64,000 nt of DNA from NCBI GenBank assembly GCA_033439255.1, contig CM065885.1, forward strand, positions 310,001 to 374,000, given 5' to 3'. The notes under the pieces were generated by a model. That model did no database searches. It saw nothing but the letters and a program-made list of their open reading frames with translations, and was not told where the DNA came from. The first letter of the stretch is position 1, and each line of letters starts with the position of its first letter. Source of the DNA: Hericium rajendrae (lineage: Eukaryota; Basidiomycota; Agaricomycetes; Russulales; Hericiaceae). Made by a program: the position numbers and the translations under genes. Below, one piece after another: positions 10,986 through 22,257 of this stretch.

Positions 10986-11183
10986 CGAATCCCGGCTCCA
11001 CCCGGGATTCGTATATAAGGCTCGCGCGACGCGCGTTGCCTCTTGCTATTTAACTCCCACTGTCTCTTGCCACGTCGACGCCTTCATCGACGCCCTTTGC
11101 TTGCTCGTCATCATTCTTTACTTGCTCGTCATCATTCTTTACTTGCTCGTCGTCAATTCTTTACTGGCTCGTTGTCTTTAAGG
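10986..11183 (+). promoter_or_regulatory. Rightward promoter and first exon of element I
   Basis: A perfect 10-bp palindrome (CGAATCCCGG, 6-nt loop, CCGGGATTCG at 10986-11011) abuts TATATAAG (11012-11019). The following GCTCGCGCGACGCGCG block is shared by all four copies. A presumed first exon runs to the splice donor AAG|GTAACC at 11183. The layout reads as a Pol II promoter. Confidence 0.55.
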
Positions 11184-11248
11184 TAACCTTTCATTGTTTT
11201 TTTCTTATTGCTCATACTAATACTAATATCTTTTAAGTTGTCTTTTAG

Positions 11249-11269
11249 ATTTCGCATTTTGTTACTTTG
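11249..11269 (+). other. Tiny exon-like box (21 nt) in element I
   Basis: A branch-point-like TACTAAT and the acceptor TCTTTTAG precede a 21-nt segment with TTTCGCATTTT, which ends directly at the donor GTAAGT. Equivalent boxes with the same core and flanking splice sites are present in copies II and IV. Copy III keeps the core motif. Confidence 0.45.
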
Positions 11270-11877
11270 GTAAGTTTTCATGTGTTATCTTTGTCTTTAA
11301 AGACTAATGTTTTCTTATCTTTTACTACTTATCTTATCTTATCTTGTACTTATCTTATCTTGTACTTATCTTATCTCTTACTTATCTTATCTCTTACTTT
11401 CTTACTTATGTTTTTGCTTTTTAATTAGTAGTAATGTTTATGATATCAATATAATCTTGATGCATTGAAATAGCTTATACTTGTGTGATCATATCTTACT
11501 AATTCTGATGTGATTGTAGAAAATATTTATAGTTTCAATAGATTTTATTGCTTTAATATATATTGAATATAGAATATGTGAGACACATATTAAATGTAGG
11601 ATATATAAGACACATACTGAATATAGAATATGTAAGACACATAAGTCTTATAGCTTTAATAGACACTTATAGCTTTCATAGCTAGTTAGACTATCATAGC
11701 TACATAGTTAGCTATCATAGATATCATAGTACTTCATAGCATCACTCTTCAGCTTCATAGCACTACATAGCATTCCCCTTTAGCTATGCTGGCTATAGAG
11801 AAAAGGGCAGTGCTATGGAACTATGAAATCTATATAGACTTTATAGAGCTATGTACCACTTACACATTTATCTGATG

Positions 11878-13370
11878 GGGGCTATCCTTCACCCATGCCC
11901 TTGTTCCCCTTTGGGACATCCTATTGTTCTCCCTCTCATTGTTCTCCTTTTGGCCACCATTGTTCTCACTCTATTGTTCGACCCATTATGGTGTCCATTG
12001 TTCTTTTCCCATTGTTGTCCCAGTACTTATAGGCTCTCTGTCACTCACCTATTTCCCTAGATTATCCATTTCATCTGTACTGTACTGTACCTCCAATACA
12101 GGTCACTGTGCTGCTAGTCGCTCTCTGCTCTCTCGCTCTCATCATCACTAGTGACTTGGGTGGTTCTCTACTGTCTACAACCAAGTCTTGACACACAAGT
12201 CAAGTCATGAAAAGTGCACAGGAAAGAGGCAGTGTGCTAGCACCAGAAAGCAAACCAGACCCAGAATCAGATGCAGCAGAGAGTGAAACAGAGGGAACAG
12301 AGGGATCAGAGCTGACAGGAGAAGTAGGACTAGATCCAGCAAGAGTGGAGTCAATGAGAGATGTAGGACTGACAGAAGTAACAAGAGATGCAGAATCAGA
12401 CAGAGAGCATAGTTACAGGCATAGTTACAGAGCCAGACTGTTCTTTACAGCCAGAGAGCATACCTGCAAGTGCACCAGACCCAGAGTTGGGAGCACCAGA
12501 ATCAGAAAGCATACTTGAACCAGAGAGTGAGGCAGTAGAGCCTACTATGCCAGAGACAATCCATGGTCGAGGGGAAGATTGTTTAGGAATGGGAGTGGCT
12601 CCTCATGAGATGTCTGTGACCTCAGATGCGTGACTAGTGGCACAAGGAGCTGGTGTTTCTTCTGCTTGGGGCCAGCATTCTCCTCGGTGTTCTGACGATG
12701 CTTGATGGGAGCATTGGATGGCTGAGATGTTGAAGGGATTCCATCTTATTCCTGCTCAGATCCAGATTCTGCTTGCTCTTGCTTGAATCAGGCAGTCCAC
12801 CTTTCAAGACATTTCACATGTGCCACTGAGAATAGTCACTAAACATGACCTCATCAGCTTTTCAGAAGTCTGCACCAAGAGCGAGCAAAGAGAATGCAAC
12901 ACACATCTCATTGATGTAATACTGGTAAACTTCGAGTGTCACTTGAGTCCAGGATGATGGTGCACAACTGTACATTTTGAATATCAGCCAGATCACACAT
13001 GTGTCACAGATCACTCCATTTCTCTCCGTCTTCTTCTAGCTGTCTTATACTATAATAGCTATGGCAGCTATAATATCTTATACCCTATGCTATATCAGCT
13101 ATATAGCTTATGCTCTATGCTATGGTAACTATGTATTAAGCTCCTGTATCTGAACAGCTATGTTCTCATTAGTTTCAGATGTGGCATCCTCTGCAAGAAC
13201 ATTGTCCAGTGAAAAGAGCAGTGCTTGTGGCCTAGGAAAGGTGATGTTGTCCAGCTCTGCTGCTGCCTGCACCTCTATGCTTCCTGGATCATACTATGGT
13301 GATACACGTATATTAATTATGTGTGAGGATCTTTGCTACAATAGCTTACACACCTGTATTCCTAGATTTG
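11878..13370. other. Low-information region between element I and a transposase remnant
   Basis: 12207-12633 has two overlapping plus-strand frames rich in Glu, Ser and Pro (for example ESKPDPESDAAESETEG). They switch frame near 12410 and could be a decayed acidic linker. 13030-13150 has another patch of CTATAG/ATAGCT motifs like the element termini. I see no gene I can support. Confidence 0.3.
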
Positions 13371-13379
13371 GCTGAGTTT

Positions 13380-13700
13380 TGAGAAATGCACTAGACAAGT
13401 CTTCTATTTCGGGCTTGGGAACAAACTCAGAACCTGACAGTGAAGGCAGTGAGAGACTCGGGTGGTGGTCAGTGTCATATCCCAGGGGTTGAGAAGATGA
13501 TGGTCCTGGAGTTGCCTGCCTTTGACTGACAGCATGATCAATTGGACGAGGTAGCTGTGAATTATCTCAGTACTCCTTGTGAGCATAGTAAGTAGAACAT
13601 GAAACCTTCTTCTGGCATTTGCAGAAGGCAGCACAATCACAGTAACAAACTCCAGTATTGGATGTTGTAGCTTTGAGCATAGTGATGTAGTATGGCAGTG
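13380..13700 (-). pseudogene. Fragment with a CxC...C zinc-like motif, possibly CACTA/Tnp2 transposase N-terminus
   Basis: In one minus-strand frame the sequence reads YCDCAAFCKCQKKVSCSTYY followed by AHKEY, a stop, then a Pro/Ser-rich acidic segment ending SEFVPKPEIEDLSSAFLK. A CxC..C motif followed by S-x-STYxxH is common at the N-terminus of basidiomycete Tnp2/CACTA-like and related transposase proteins. I recall the style of motif but cannot run a search. The frame is broken by at least one stop and no catalytic domain follows. Confidence 0.35.
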
Positions 13701-13907
13701 CAGTAGTATTGCAAGTCAAGGGTGCGCTGCATATACATCACACACAATGAGTTGCCTCAAGCAGGTAACTCACTTCTTATACAAGAGAAAAAAATGATGA
13801 CTTCCATCTGTACAATACAGAGTGCAAAAACAACCTACTTAGAGAGTACAGAATCAAGAGACTAATTGCATTGTACATAGCAAACTGTCCCTTGATTCTA
13901 CCAGTAG

Positions 13908-14065
13908 TGAATGGTATGGGTAACCCTTGGGTACTTTTGAGCTAACCCATACCCATACCCATTAAAACTCACACCCATGCTGTGGGTATGGGTTTTTTGT
14001 GGGTTGGGTATGGGTAGGATATGGGTTCATGGGTAGCTGTGGGTTTATGGGTTACCCAAGGGTTG
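13908..14065. repeat. ACCCATACCC satellite patch with inverted ends
   Basis: The stretch is made of ACCCAT/ATGGGT hexamer-like units. It starts with GGGTAACCCTTGGGTAC and ends with GGGTTACCCAAGGGTT, which are inverted copies, so the block can fold back on itself. A short related piece lies at 14365-14390. 14070-14690 otherwise shows nothing I can identify. Confidence 0.5.
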
Positions 14066-14693
14066 TAACATGTATTGAGAGACTATAGTCTTGTTATGTC
14101 ATAAATATCTCAATATAAGCAGATACACATCAATAACATTGTAGCAGTTAACACTGATCAGTCAAAAAAGTCAAGAAAGTTCCATTATATTGTCTCTCTT
14201 TTTCATCTCAGACTCTTTATTATCTATTTTATTATCTTTTGGAGCATCTGCCATGTTAGCCACCCTTAATACATTAGTCTGATTGTTGCTTGATTTAGTA
14301 TATAGTATGGTTTGCATCTTGATAATATACTTTGAACTAATCATTCTCAATATAGAAAAACCCATGACCCATGGTATGGGTATGGGTTTTTCACACGCTG
14401 TCGTGAACAAAACCCGTTTTGATCATCGACCTGAGTGATTCAGTGATTAAAATTGTACGATAGATCGGTATCGGTGTGCGATAGATCAGTATGGGCCGAT
14501 AAATGGGTTGCTGAACACTATGGGACCTGATCAGCAAAAACCAAGCGACCAGACCAAGTCGAGACCCAGATTCAAGATCCCGATCACCCTCAACCTGCAG
14601 TCTGGCGCCCGATCTTAAGATTCAGTAATATTCATGTGGAAGCAAGAATGATATTAAAGGGTTCGCGTTGACACACAGTGCCACCTGGCAACC

Positions 14694-15518
14694 ATGCTCG
14701 GTATTTTCTGCCCTCATCGCTCATCTCTTGATGCACAGCTTTATCCGCTGCTCGTCAATCCAATCTTCAAGGACAATCCCATCGAAGTCCGAGTAACCCG
14801 CGAATACACCCGCCACGTGCTACCTAATTCGGTCATCTCAGGTGTACAGCCCACGTCAGGATTCCCCAGGATGTCTATCTCGAGCAGAGCATCGATAAGT
14901 GCCGTGCGCCCTGCCTCGTGTCAACGGCCAGGTGGCATAGCCCCACCGGACCAGCATGCCCTACCACCTCGCCCCTCCTCTCCTCTCCAGATCGTCAATG
15001 ACCTCGACGATGATGACCACCTCACGTATCCCTCCTCCTATCGTCATCTCTCGGTAGAGGCACGGTATCCTGCCTACTCGCTCAGCTGGTTCGTCACGCA
15101 GCGCCCATCCCTTCACATCCGCAAAGGCCTGCTCGTCGAGCTGGTGCTGACTTACAAGGAGACCACCCTCACCACCCGAGCTCGCTTGGCCAAGATCTCG
15201 CATGTCGGCCCAACCTGGGTGCACTTCTGAGCAGAGCGTGAAGACACTCGGGGGTACGAACCGACAAGTGTCCAGCTCGTGGTCCCTCGCATCTGGACCG
15301 AGCTCCCTCGCTACTATCCCATCCTCGCTCTCCTTAGCTGCCGCCATCCGATCGACATCCACGAACCATTCGACCCGGCAGGTGACAGGCAGATCCACAA
15401 CCGGCCATTCGTCCTCCCCGACAATGTCGACCCTGAGGATGTGGAGAGGGTGGAGCAGTTGCGGCAGTGGTCATGCAAGATGGATATCTTGACAGGGAAG
15501 GAACGGTACTACATCTGA
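14694..15518 (+). pseudogene. Unknown 274-codon ORF interrupted by one TGA
   Basis: A plus-strand frame opens at ATG 14694 and runs to a stop at 15516-15518, with a single in-frame TGA at 15228-15230 after PTWVHF. Both halves have ordinary, non-repetitive protein composition. The N-terminal half has a Pro/Ser-rich middle and DLDDDDHLTYPSS. The C-terminal half includes VQLVVPRIWTELPRYYPIL, RPFVLPDNVDPEDVE and ends GKERYYI. A CGA-to-TGA transition would explain the stop. I do not recognise the family. It stands alone between repeats, with no obvious introns. 15519-16085 after it shows nothing I can support. Confidence 0.5.
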
Positions 15519-16089
15519 GGAGAGGGAATGCAGCCATGGACTGCTCGTATGTTTTGTTTTGTCTCATGCTTTGCTTGCGATCGCATCGTCATCACTCATT
15601 TTTGCATCTACGCTATCTGTCATCATATTCCGCATGTCGATCTTTGCGCGCGAGCTATTTGGACCTTCTGCGTTAATCACACGACCATCTGTCCCATCGC
15701 ACCCTCCTTCGTCGACTTCATCATTTTTCCTCATCCGTCACAAGTTAGGAAGTGCTACGTGGACTTTACTACTATTGTTTACTCGGCTATGATGAGCGCG
15801 CATACTATACGTCACATGCAGCAGTTGTCCGTAGTTTGTTCGTCATGATGGAATACATTCGTTCGGTGACATGTTCAGAAAGCTTGAAGGTTTACAGTAA
15901 AGCTAGATAAATCTTAAAGATATTTGAAAGTAAACTTGAGCTATTCTATGTCTAGTAATAGAATGAGAACAAGTGCCAGGACTCAGAACTAAGTCTGAAT
16001 AACTGTAACAATTGAGTAAAAATAAATACTCAAATTTGTAAATAGTCTAAGAATAAAGAATAGCTCTAGTTCATGGTTCAACAAGTTTA

Positions 16090-17170
16090 CAAATGATGAG
16101 TCTGCCTAGCCCACAGGCCGACGGAGCAGTGGATTTGTAAGCACATTTGCTTACAGAGCATTGATAAAGTGTCAAATGGTAATAAACAAAGCTTATAAAG
16201 CAGAATCTCTGACTACAAAGCAAGATTTGGGATTACAGAGCAGGAAAGATGTATTATAAAGCATGCAGAGTGCTAAGAAAGTGGATTTATAAGCAGGAAA
16301 TGTGATTATGAATCAGATCAGTAAGCAAGAACGTGATTACAAATGCACTTAATAAGCAAGGAATGCAGCATTACAAAGCCAAGTTTGCTTATAAAGCTCA
16401 TTATAAATCACTAACAAATGCAGGAAATACCCTAAGGTTACATACATAGTAGATAGTTCTCACAGTAGTGTAGCATCATGTACATATATGGAAGTTCATT
16501 CTCGGGGCCCCAAAAGGTATATAAGGAGCTCCAGATTGACCTAACCCCCCCAATCAACCACTTGACTTTAAACCACCATCTCCAGAGTGAGAATAAGTGT
16601 GAAGCATTTGAGTTAAGGTAAGTTTAGCTACTAGACCGATTGGAAGGCTAGTTAGTTAGTTGGTTCACTTAAGTCCTATCTTTGCTTTTACGTCCGTAAT
16701 ACGTAAGCAACTCATCGATTCAAGTCTAGTGCCATTCAACGTCCGTAGTACGTATTGAATATCGCCATCCAGTTTCAGTTCACGCAAGACCAAGTTACGA
16801 CCTTTACGACCTTTACGACCTTTACGACCTTTACGACCTTTACAACTTTTACGACCTTTACGACCTTTACGACCTTTACGACCTTTACGATCTCAAGTCT
16901 CGACACTTCAAGCTCAAGCCTTCTCGGAGTTTCGGCACTCTTCCGACTTTTACGACCCAGTTATTCCGAAGTTTTGTTTGGTTCTATTTGTAGGAGCATA
17001 CACAAGGCCAAGCAATTCTGCTATAAAACCCACAAAATAAGCACTAGCAAAGAGAAGCATACAAAGAGCTGCTCAACCATACGACAAAGAGAAAAACCTG
17101 ACAAACTCCTCGAACGACTAGGTACATCTGGGAAAGTGGAAAACCTGATAGTATCTAGGGTAGTGTGATT
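16090..17170 (+). other. LTR-like or promoter-like repeat sequence
   Basis: 16140-16440 consists of loosely repeated TATAAAGCA/GATTACAGAGCA units. It is followed by a TATA box (GTATATAAGG, about 16519-16528) and a good splice donor, GGTAAGT, at about 16618. The arrangement resembles the U3-R-U5 of a fungal LTR or an orphan promoter. I see no second copy, no matching TG..CA ends and no target duplication, so the call is weak. Confidence 0.3.
16801..16890 (+). repeat. Ten copies of a 9-bp repeat
   Basis: CCTTTACGA is repeated ten times without spacer. The fifth and sixth units each carry one substitution (CCTTTACAA, CTTTTACGA). In one frame it encodes a Thr-Phe-Thr run, but the surrounding frame does not look like a gene. 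Confidence 0.9.
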
Positions 17171-18085
17171 TGATTTATATTTTGGGTTGTTCATAAGCCT
17201 GGAATATATACTCATATCCTTAAAACCACGCCACCGTCACGACAACGCATTGTCAGTCCTGTACATACCACCCCCCTCTTATCCAAAAACATCACCACCA
17301 TGCTCGTGCTCTCACTGTCACCATCGTCTCTCACTGTCTCATCTTTCACGTCCACTCAAACGGGCTTAGACTGGTGACTGAGTCTCTAAAATACAACAAG
17401 GTGAGGAGGGTTGTGTATAAAGACTGGTAGACTGATAGAACTCGGAGTGACATCATAGGAAGGGGCCTTATGATTGAGTGCTGCACGTGAAATTTCATGT
17501 GACTGCAGCATGCCTGAGGTTGAGCACTTTGAGCACAGAGGTCACATCACATTTTAATTATCCTCATGACTACTTTGCACGTACGCTGATGCGCCCTTTA
17601 GCGCGCCTTGTAACGGCATTGCCCACTCCCCGCTTCCTTGCCCGTCCCGCTTCACTTCACCTCAGCCACACCAAGTCCGCCCACCGCGACGTTGCTCCCC
17701 GCACAGGACAAGCGCCCCCACGGGTTCGGGACCGACCAGGTCGGACTAAAGCTGGTGTCCCGTGGTCCGATGCACCGAACGGGCCGGAGATCAACCGGCC
17801 GGACGAGTCAGCGGCACAGGAACAGAAGCACGCCCAGAGAACCAGCCGGCTCAATCAACGCGCCCTCGAACGCCCACACGCCCCCGGATCACGAGCGGCG
17901 CCCGCGACAGTGCGCTACTGACGTCATCCCAGCCATTCCAGCTCGACGCGCCCGCCGTTCCCGACGCACGCCCCGGGCGACATTGTAAGGCGGCGCCTTT
18001 GATTCGTTCATACCACGCGCACGCCCTCTGCCCTGCACGGGCCGAGCCGCAACAACTCCACTCGCCAAGGGACCCGGAGCAGCAT
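17171..18085. other. No recognisable gene
   Basis: 17171-17560 is ordinary intergenic sequence. 17600-18080 is GC-rich, with open frames in several registers of low-complexity Arg/Pro/Ala composition that I do not believe. Element II is inserted at its right end. Confidence 0.4.
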
Positions 18086-18634
18086 CTGAGAAAATCCACA
18101 TAGCTATAGAGCTCTATATAGATTATATAAATGTCATAGGGCCATAGCTATGCCACCTATTCTATAGATGGCCATAGAAGGGGGTCATCTATAGAGTGCT
18201 ATAGAGCTACTTAGGATAGCTATAAAGTGCTATGATAGCTATAGAGCTACAAGACATAGCTATAAAGCTATGAAGGTAGCTATGTAGAATATATTCACTA
18301 TACACATTATACAAAATATATTTGCTATAGATGTCATATATGCTCTAATGATTACAATTAGCTGAGTACTCTACATATTTTTAATAGACTATAATGTTTT
18401 AATTGAGATTTATAGTCAGACTAGACTTAACATGATTCTACAGATATCTACATATTGATAAAGTAAACCATTCACAAAGATCACACAAAGATAAAGAATA
18501 GCAAGATATTTTATTGACTAATTACAACATGATAATACACTACAACATTATATAACACTACAAATTAAATATTTAAAAAATCTAAGACAACATAAACATT
18601 AGTCAAGATTAATGTGAAACACTACAAGACTTAC

Positions 18635-18753
18635 CATCACTACAAAAAAGCGAAATATTCTGGGAAAAAAGAAGACATTAGTATTAGAAGATAACAACAA
18701 TAATATATAGAAGCTTACCAAACTAACAAAAATGCGAAAACTTATAAGACAAT
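18635..18753 (-). other. Two tiny exon-like boxes in element II
   Basis: Reading leftward, box one (18753-18719, 35 nt) lies between acceptor TTTTCAG and donor GTAAGC. Box two (18659-18635, 25 nt) lies between acceptor CCCAG and donor GTAAGT. Both contain a TTCGC-plus-T-run core (TTTTCGCATTTTTG and TTTCGCTTTTTTG). Branch-point-like CTAAT motifs precede both. Confidence 0.45.
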
Positions 18754-18865
18754 CTGAAAACATTAGCATAAGACATAAGAAAGCTTATCTAGCAAGCATA
18801 CAAAGGCACTATAACAAGTATAAAGGCAGTAGCACAAGATATAAGAGACGAAGAATAAAAGCTTA

Positions 18866-19062
18866 CCTTAATTAAGTTAGCAACAACGAGCAACACACGA
18901 CGACGACGGAGAAAGCAACGATGACGAAAGAAGCAACGACGACGAGCAAGCAAACGACGACGATGAAAGCGTCGACGTGGCACGAAATGATGGGGGTTCA
19001 AGAGCAAGAGACAACGCGCGTCGCGCGAGCCCTTATATACGAATCCCGGACGAAGCCGGGAA
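18866..19062 (-). promoter_or_regulatory. Leftward promoter and first exon of element II
   Basis: Reading leftward: an imperfect version of the palindrome (CCGGG..CCCGG, about 19036-19062), TATATAAG (within 19032-19039), the shared GGCTCGCGCGACGCGCG block, then a donor TTAAG|GTAAGC at 18866. It corresponds to 10986-11183 of copy I. Confidence 0.5.
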
Positions 19063-19473
19063 TTGTGGCTGCCGGGCGTGGCCGAGCGTCGCGCCAGAGG
19101 CTAGGTATTAGACTTAAGTATCTTAACCTTGCTGTCCAGTACAATACTGTATCCTTGCTACAAACTTGGCTCATGTATTGTATTGAAACTCATAAAATAC
19201 AATTGATCGCTTTGTTTCGTATTTTTAGCTATTTTACTTGATTTGTTATGTCTCTTCGCGAATTCGGTGGCTGAAGCACCGAACGCGCGTTGAGACTTCT
19301 CAACTCTTACTCTCTCCGTCTCTCATCCCTCCTCCTTCTCCTCCAGGTCTTCTTCCTCCTCCCGCTTGTCTCCCTCTCTCGCCGACTCGAACGTATTAGC
19401 GGGCCTGGAAGCAATGTAGAGGGGCTGAAGGTGAGTAATAAAGCCTCTAATGTAGGTTTTTTCGTACTGATCA

Positions 19474-19499
19474 AGTGTCGCTCATTTCCGAGCGACACT
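19474..19499 (+). other. Conserved hairpin of element II
   Basis: Arms AGTGTCGCTC (19474-19483) and GAGCGACACT (19490-19499) with a 6-nt loop. It begins 43 nt after the splice donor GAAG|GTGAGT at 19431, the same distance as in copy I. Relative to copy I an A-T stem pair is a G-C pair. Confidence 0.75.
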
Positions 19500-21061
19500 C
19501 GCCTTTTCGACACCCCCAAGCCCTCCATCGACACATTCGCGCCGCCCATCGCCCGTCCTACGTCCCCGTCGCCACCTTCGCCGTCCTCGCCGTCAACTCC
19601 CCCTTCCGCCTTTCCAACAACGCCGCCAACCCCCACCTGCTGCCCCCCGCGCGCATCCCCAACGCCCCACGCCCAAACCACCCCGTCACCGGCACCCCGG
19701 CACCCACCTTCGCGCGCACGGCGACGGACTACGCACCCGCGGCGTTCCACGCCGTCTGCGCGTTGTCAACAACGTGTCGCACCGGCCACGTCGTTGCCAG
19801 TGCCCTCCACGTCCCCGCAAGCGCGCGCCGTCGAGTCCCGTTGCCCTGGCAACGGGACTCAGGCGTCGTCCGTGCCCATGGCCCATGGCCCGGCAGGCTC
19901 ACCCCACGCCCGGCATGTGCCCGTTTAGCCCGCGCTCTCGCCCAATACCCGCACGCTCGCAACGCCCCGCCTCCGAGCACGACAACTCACGCTCGCGCCC
20001 AACAAGCAGCACGCGTGCCCCGTGGCCCTGCATGCACGCCCCACACGTGCGCGAAACGCCTCGCGCTCGCCCCCCCCGTCTCGGACACGGCATAGCAGCC
20101 CGCGCTCGCGCACCACGGCCAGCCTGCACGCGGAATGCCTCGGACGCGCGCTAAGGCCAGCCCGCACATGCAGCACCAGGGACGCGCCCTCCACGCCTTG
20201 CCCGCCTGCTCAACGCCTTGCGCGCGTGCAAGACCCCTCGCGCGCACACCACAATGTCCCGCGCGCTCGCTCAACCACCCTCGCACCCGCACAACCATCC
20301 CTGCCCCGCACAACACGCGCAGCGACGCCCCGGACGTTTGCGTATCCGCTCCCAATACCCCGTGCTCGCGTGCAGTCGCACGCCACGCCCGACACGCGCG
20401 TACGCCCGTTCAACACCCCGCGCGCCCATTTAACGCCCCCGCGCGCACGCGCACAACACTCGCCATGCATGCAGAACGCCCTCCACGCTCGCCCGACACC
20501 CCGCATCCGCGTGCAACACACCGTGCCTACCCCCCACATGTGCGCATGACGCTTGGCCCTCCGCGTCCTCTGCGCCTGCGCGCTCAACAGGCGCTTGATG
20601 GTGCTTCACGGTATCAGTGCCCGCGCCGGCACTCAATGTAACTTAATTAGATCTTTTTTTTTTTTAATTTACCTCTGTGATTAGTTAGGACCGAAAATAA
20701 AATAATTTGATTTGACATGTCTGACTTATGTTATCTCTATATTCTGGATAATGAGTATAGTCCCTGTATATCTCACAGATGCCATAGCATATAGCTTACA
20801 TTTACCAGGTGATATAGGTTATATAGACTACATAGGCTCTATAGCAAGTAGGAACATCTCCATAGCTTCTATAGCTGCAATAACTATCTATATAGGCCTA
20901 CATAGATGGCATATAAGGCTATGTAGCCTATATAGGCCTACATAGATAACATATAGGGCTATGTAGCCTATATAGCTACTATAGATCTATATATCTGTAT
21001 AAGTTATCTATATAGCTTAGATAATTGTGACTGGTAGCTATATAAATTTGGGATTTTTCAG

Positions 21062-22121
21062 ATGAGGCAGGATCAGGAAGGAATTGGAGATTGGGTCGGT
21101 CAGCGGGAGGTTGTCGTAGAAAGTCGCGCCGGACCGCCTGAGGCGGCCTTGCCCATTTGTACCGTAGCTACTGACTTGGAGAATCGGAACGGAATCTGCC
21201 TTTTTCCCTCAGAGCTCAGATCTCACAAAGCCCGCCGTTTGATGTTCTCACCGCCAGTTTTCTAAGCACGTCTCAGACGTAGCCTTTCTCACTTACTCGT
21301 TTCGTTCATCGTATTCGTCGTACTCGTCGCCGCGCCGTTATCAGTCAAGCCGTATCACCCGAGACCCGTGAGTCTTGTCGTACCGTCATCGTCCCTAGTA
21401 GAACTGCGTCGGAAGTCGCCCGCGCGCAGCAAGCTCGCCCTCTGCGGTCTTGCTCCCCTGCCCGTAGTACGGTCACCCGTCAGCTACACTTCCCGGTGCT
21501 CCCCTCTTGAGACACTTGGTCCCCTCGCACCCCCCAGTACTCTGTTGGTTTTGGTTTTGGCTGCCGCCTCCATTCCCAGGGTCCACACATCAACGCATTG
21601 TATAAAGCCATTTTACTACACAGTAGCTATCTTTGACATGTTATGGCTAAGATGGAGTCATCCCCAATGCTACAGGGCCTTTGCCACAAAGCTCTTAAGA
21701 GGGGACCATGCATACCATATGCTACAGGACTTCAAGTTTGAATCCTCGAAAAAAGAAAGGCACCACGAGCCCTGTTTGAATCAAATCTTGGATATTCATA
21801 TCACAAACCATAATCGAATTATGACCTACATGTCTCTCATGGCTCGATGAAATGTGAAGAGTCCAATGGGCAAAGCCTGACTCTAGGCTATGCATCGCAT
21901 GCAGACTGCATCGGCAAAGCATTGTTGCTAGCAGCAAATCACCACTATACGGAGCAGATTCTGCTCATCTCGAGGCACTATAGCTCAGACACATAGGCTT
22001 CAAATGATCTTATGCAGTTCATATAAAGTATCAATATCACAGCGAAGAACAATGGTGCATGCATGCCTTCAATGTCGATTGAGGCCCCTCAATATGGACT
22101 ACGATTTTCTGTCCTATGCAT
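21062..22121. other. No recognisable gene
   Basis: The first 500 bases are GC-richer and the rest is mixed. Short open frames (for example 21368-21850) have unremarkable composition and no motif I can name. The region ends at the 5-bp target duplication of the TRIM element. Confidence 0.4.
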
Positions 22122-22126
22122 GCCTG

Positions 22127-22257
22127 TGTCATGAATTAGTCCTTCATGACTTAGAAGTGTATATATACCGTGTGCCAGATGTCAAGCCAAGCTTGACATT
22201 GCCCCCTTTTGGTGTAGGCGTTACATTGTGGCACACCAATCTGAGTCAGTCCTTACA
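22127..22257 (+). repeat. 5' LTR of the TRIM
   Basis: 131 bp, TG..CA type ends, containing the inverted AAGCCAAGCTTGACATT motif. Very similar to 25517-25659. Confidence 0.75.

Larger units (their letters stand above)
9211..11874 (+). mobile_element. Unrecognised non-coding element, copy I (2664 bp)
   Basis: It is bounded by CAGAAAAATC at 9211 and the inverted counterpart CATTTATCTG ending at 11874, and flanked by AT on both sides (9209-9210 and 11875-11876). Order: an AT-rich left subterminal zone full of ATAGCT/CTATAG motifs (9230-9480), a GC-rich degenerate core (about 9580-10520), a hairpin (10546-10578), a leftward first exon ending at donor 10621, a rightward promoter with palindrome and TATA box (10986-11019), a rightward donor at 11183, a tiny exon-like box (11249-11269), and an AT-rich right zone with CATAGCT motifs (11640-11870). 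Shared order and end motifs define a family with copies II-IV. I see no transposase. The long GC-rich open frames are unconvincing as genes because their sequence is not conserved between copies. Confidence 0.75.
18086..21061 (-). mobile_element. Unrecognised non-coding element, copy II (2976 bp)
   Basis: Ends are CTGAGAAAATCC at 18086 and the inverted GGGATTTTTCAG ending at 21061, flanked by AT (18084-18085 and 21062-21063). It lies in the opposite orientation to copy I: AT-rich ATAGCT zone (18100-18300), exon-like boxes and promoter (18635-19060), hairpin (19474-19499), GC-rich core (about 19520-20640), AT-rich zone (20760-21050). The GC core differs greatly from copy I while the termini, promoter, donors and hairpin are kept. 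Confidence 0.75.

Noticed and set aside
16755-17168. 137-codon ORF with a Thr-Thr-Phe repeat
   Set aside because: The run is the 9-bp minisatellite translated; the remainder has no protein-like conservation and lies in LTR-like sequence.
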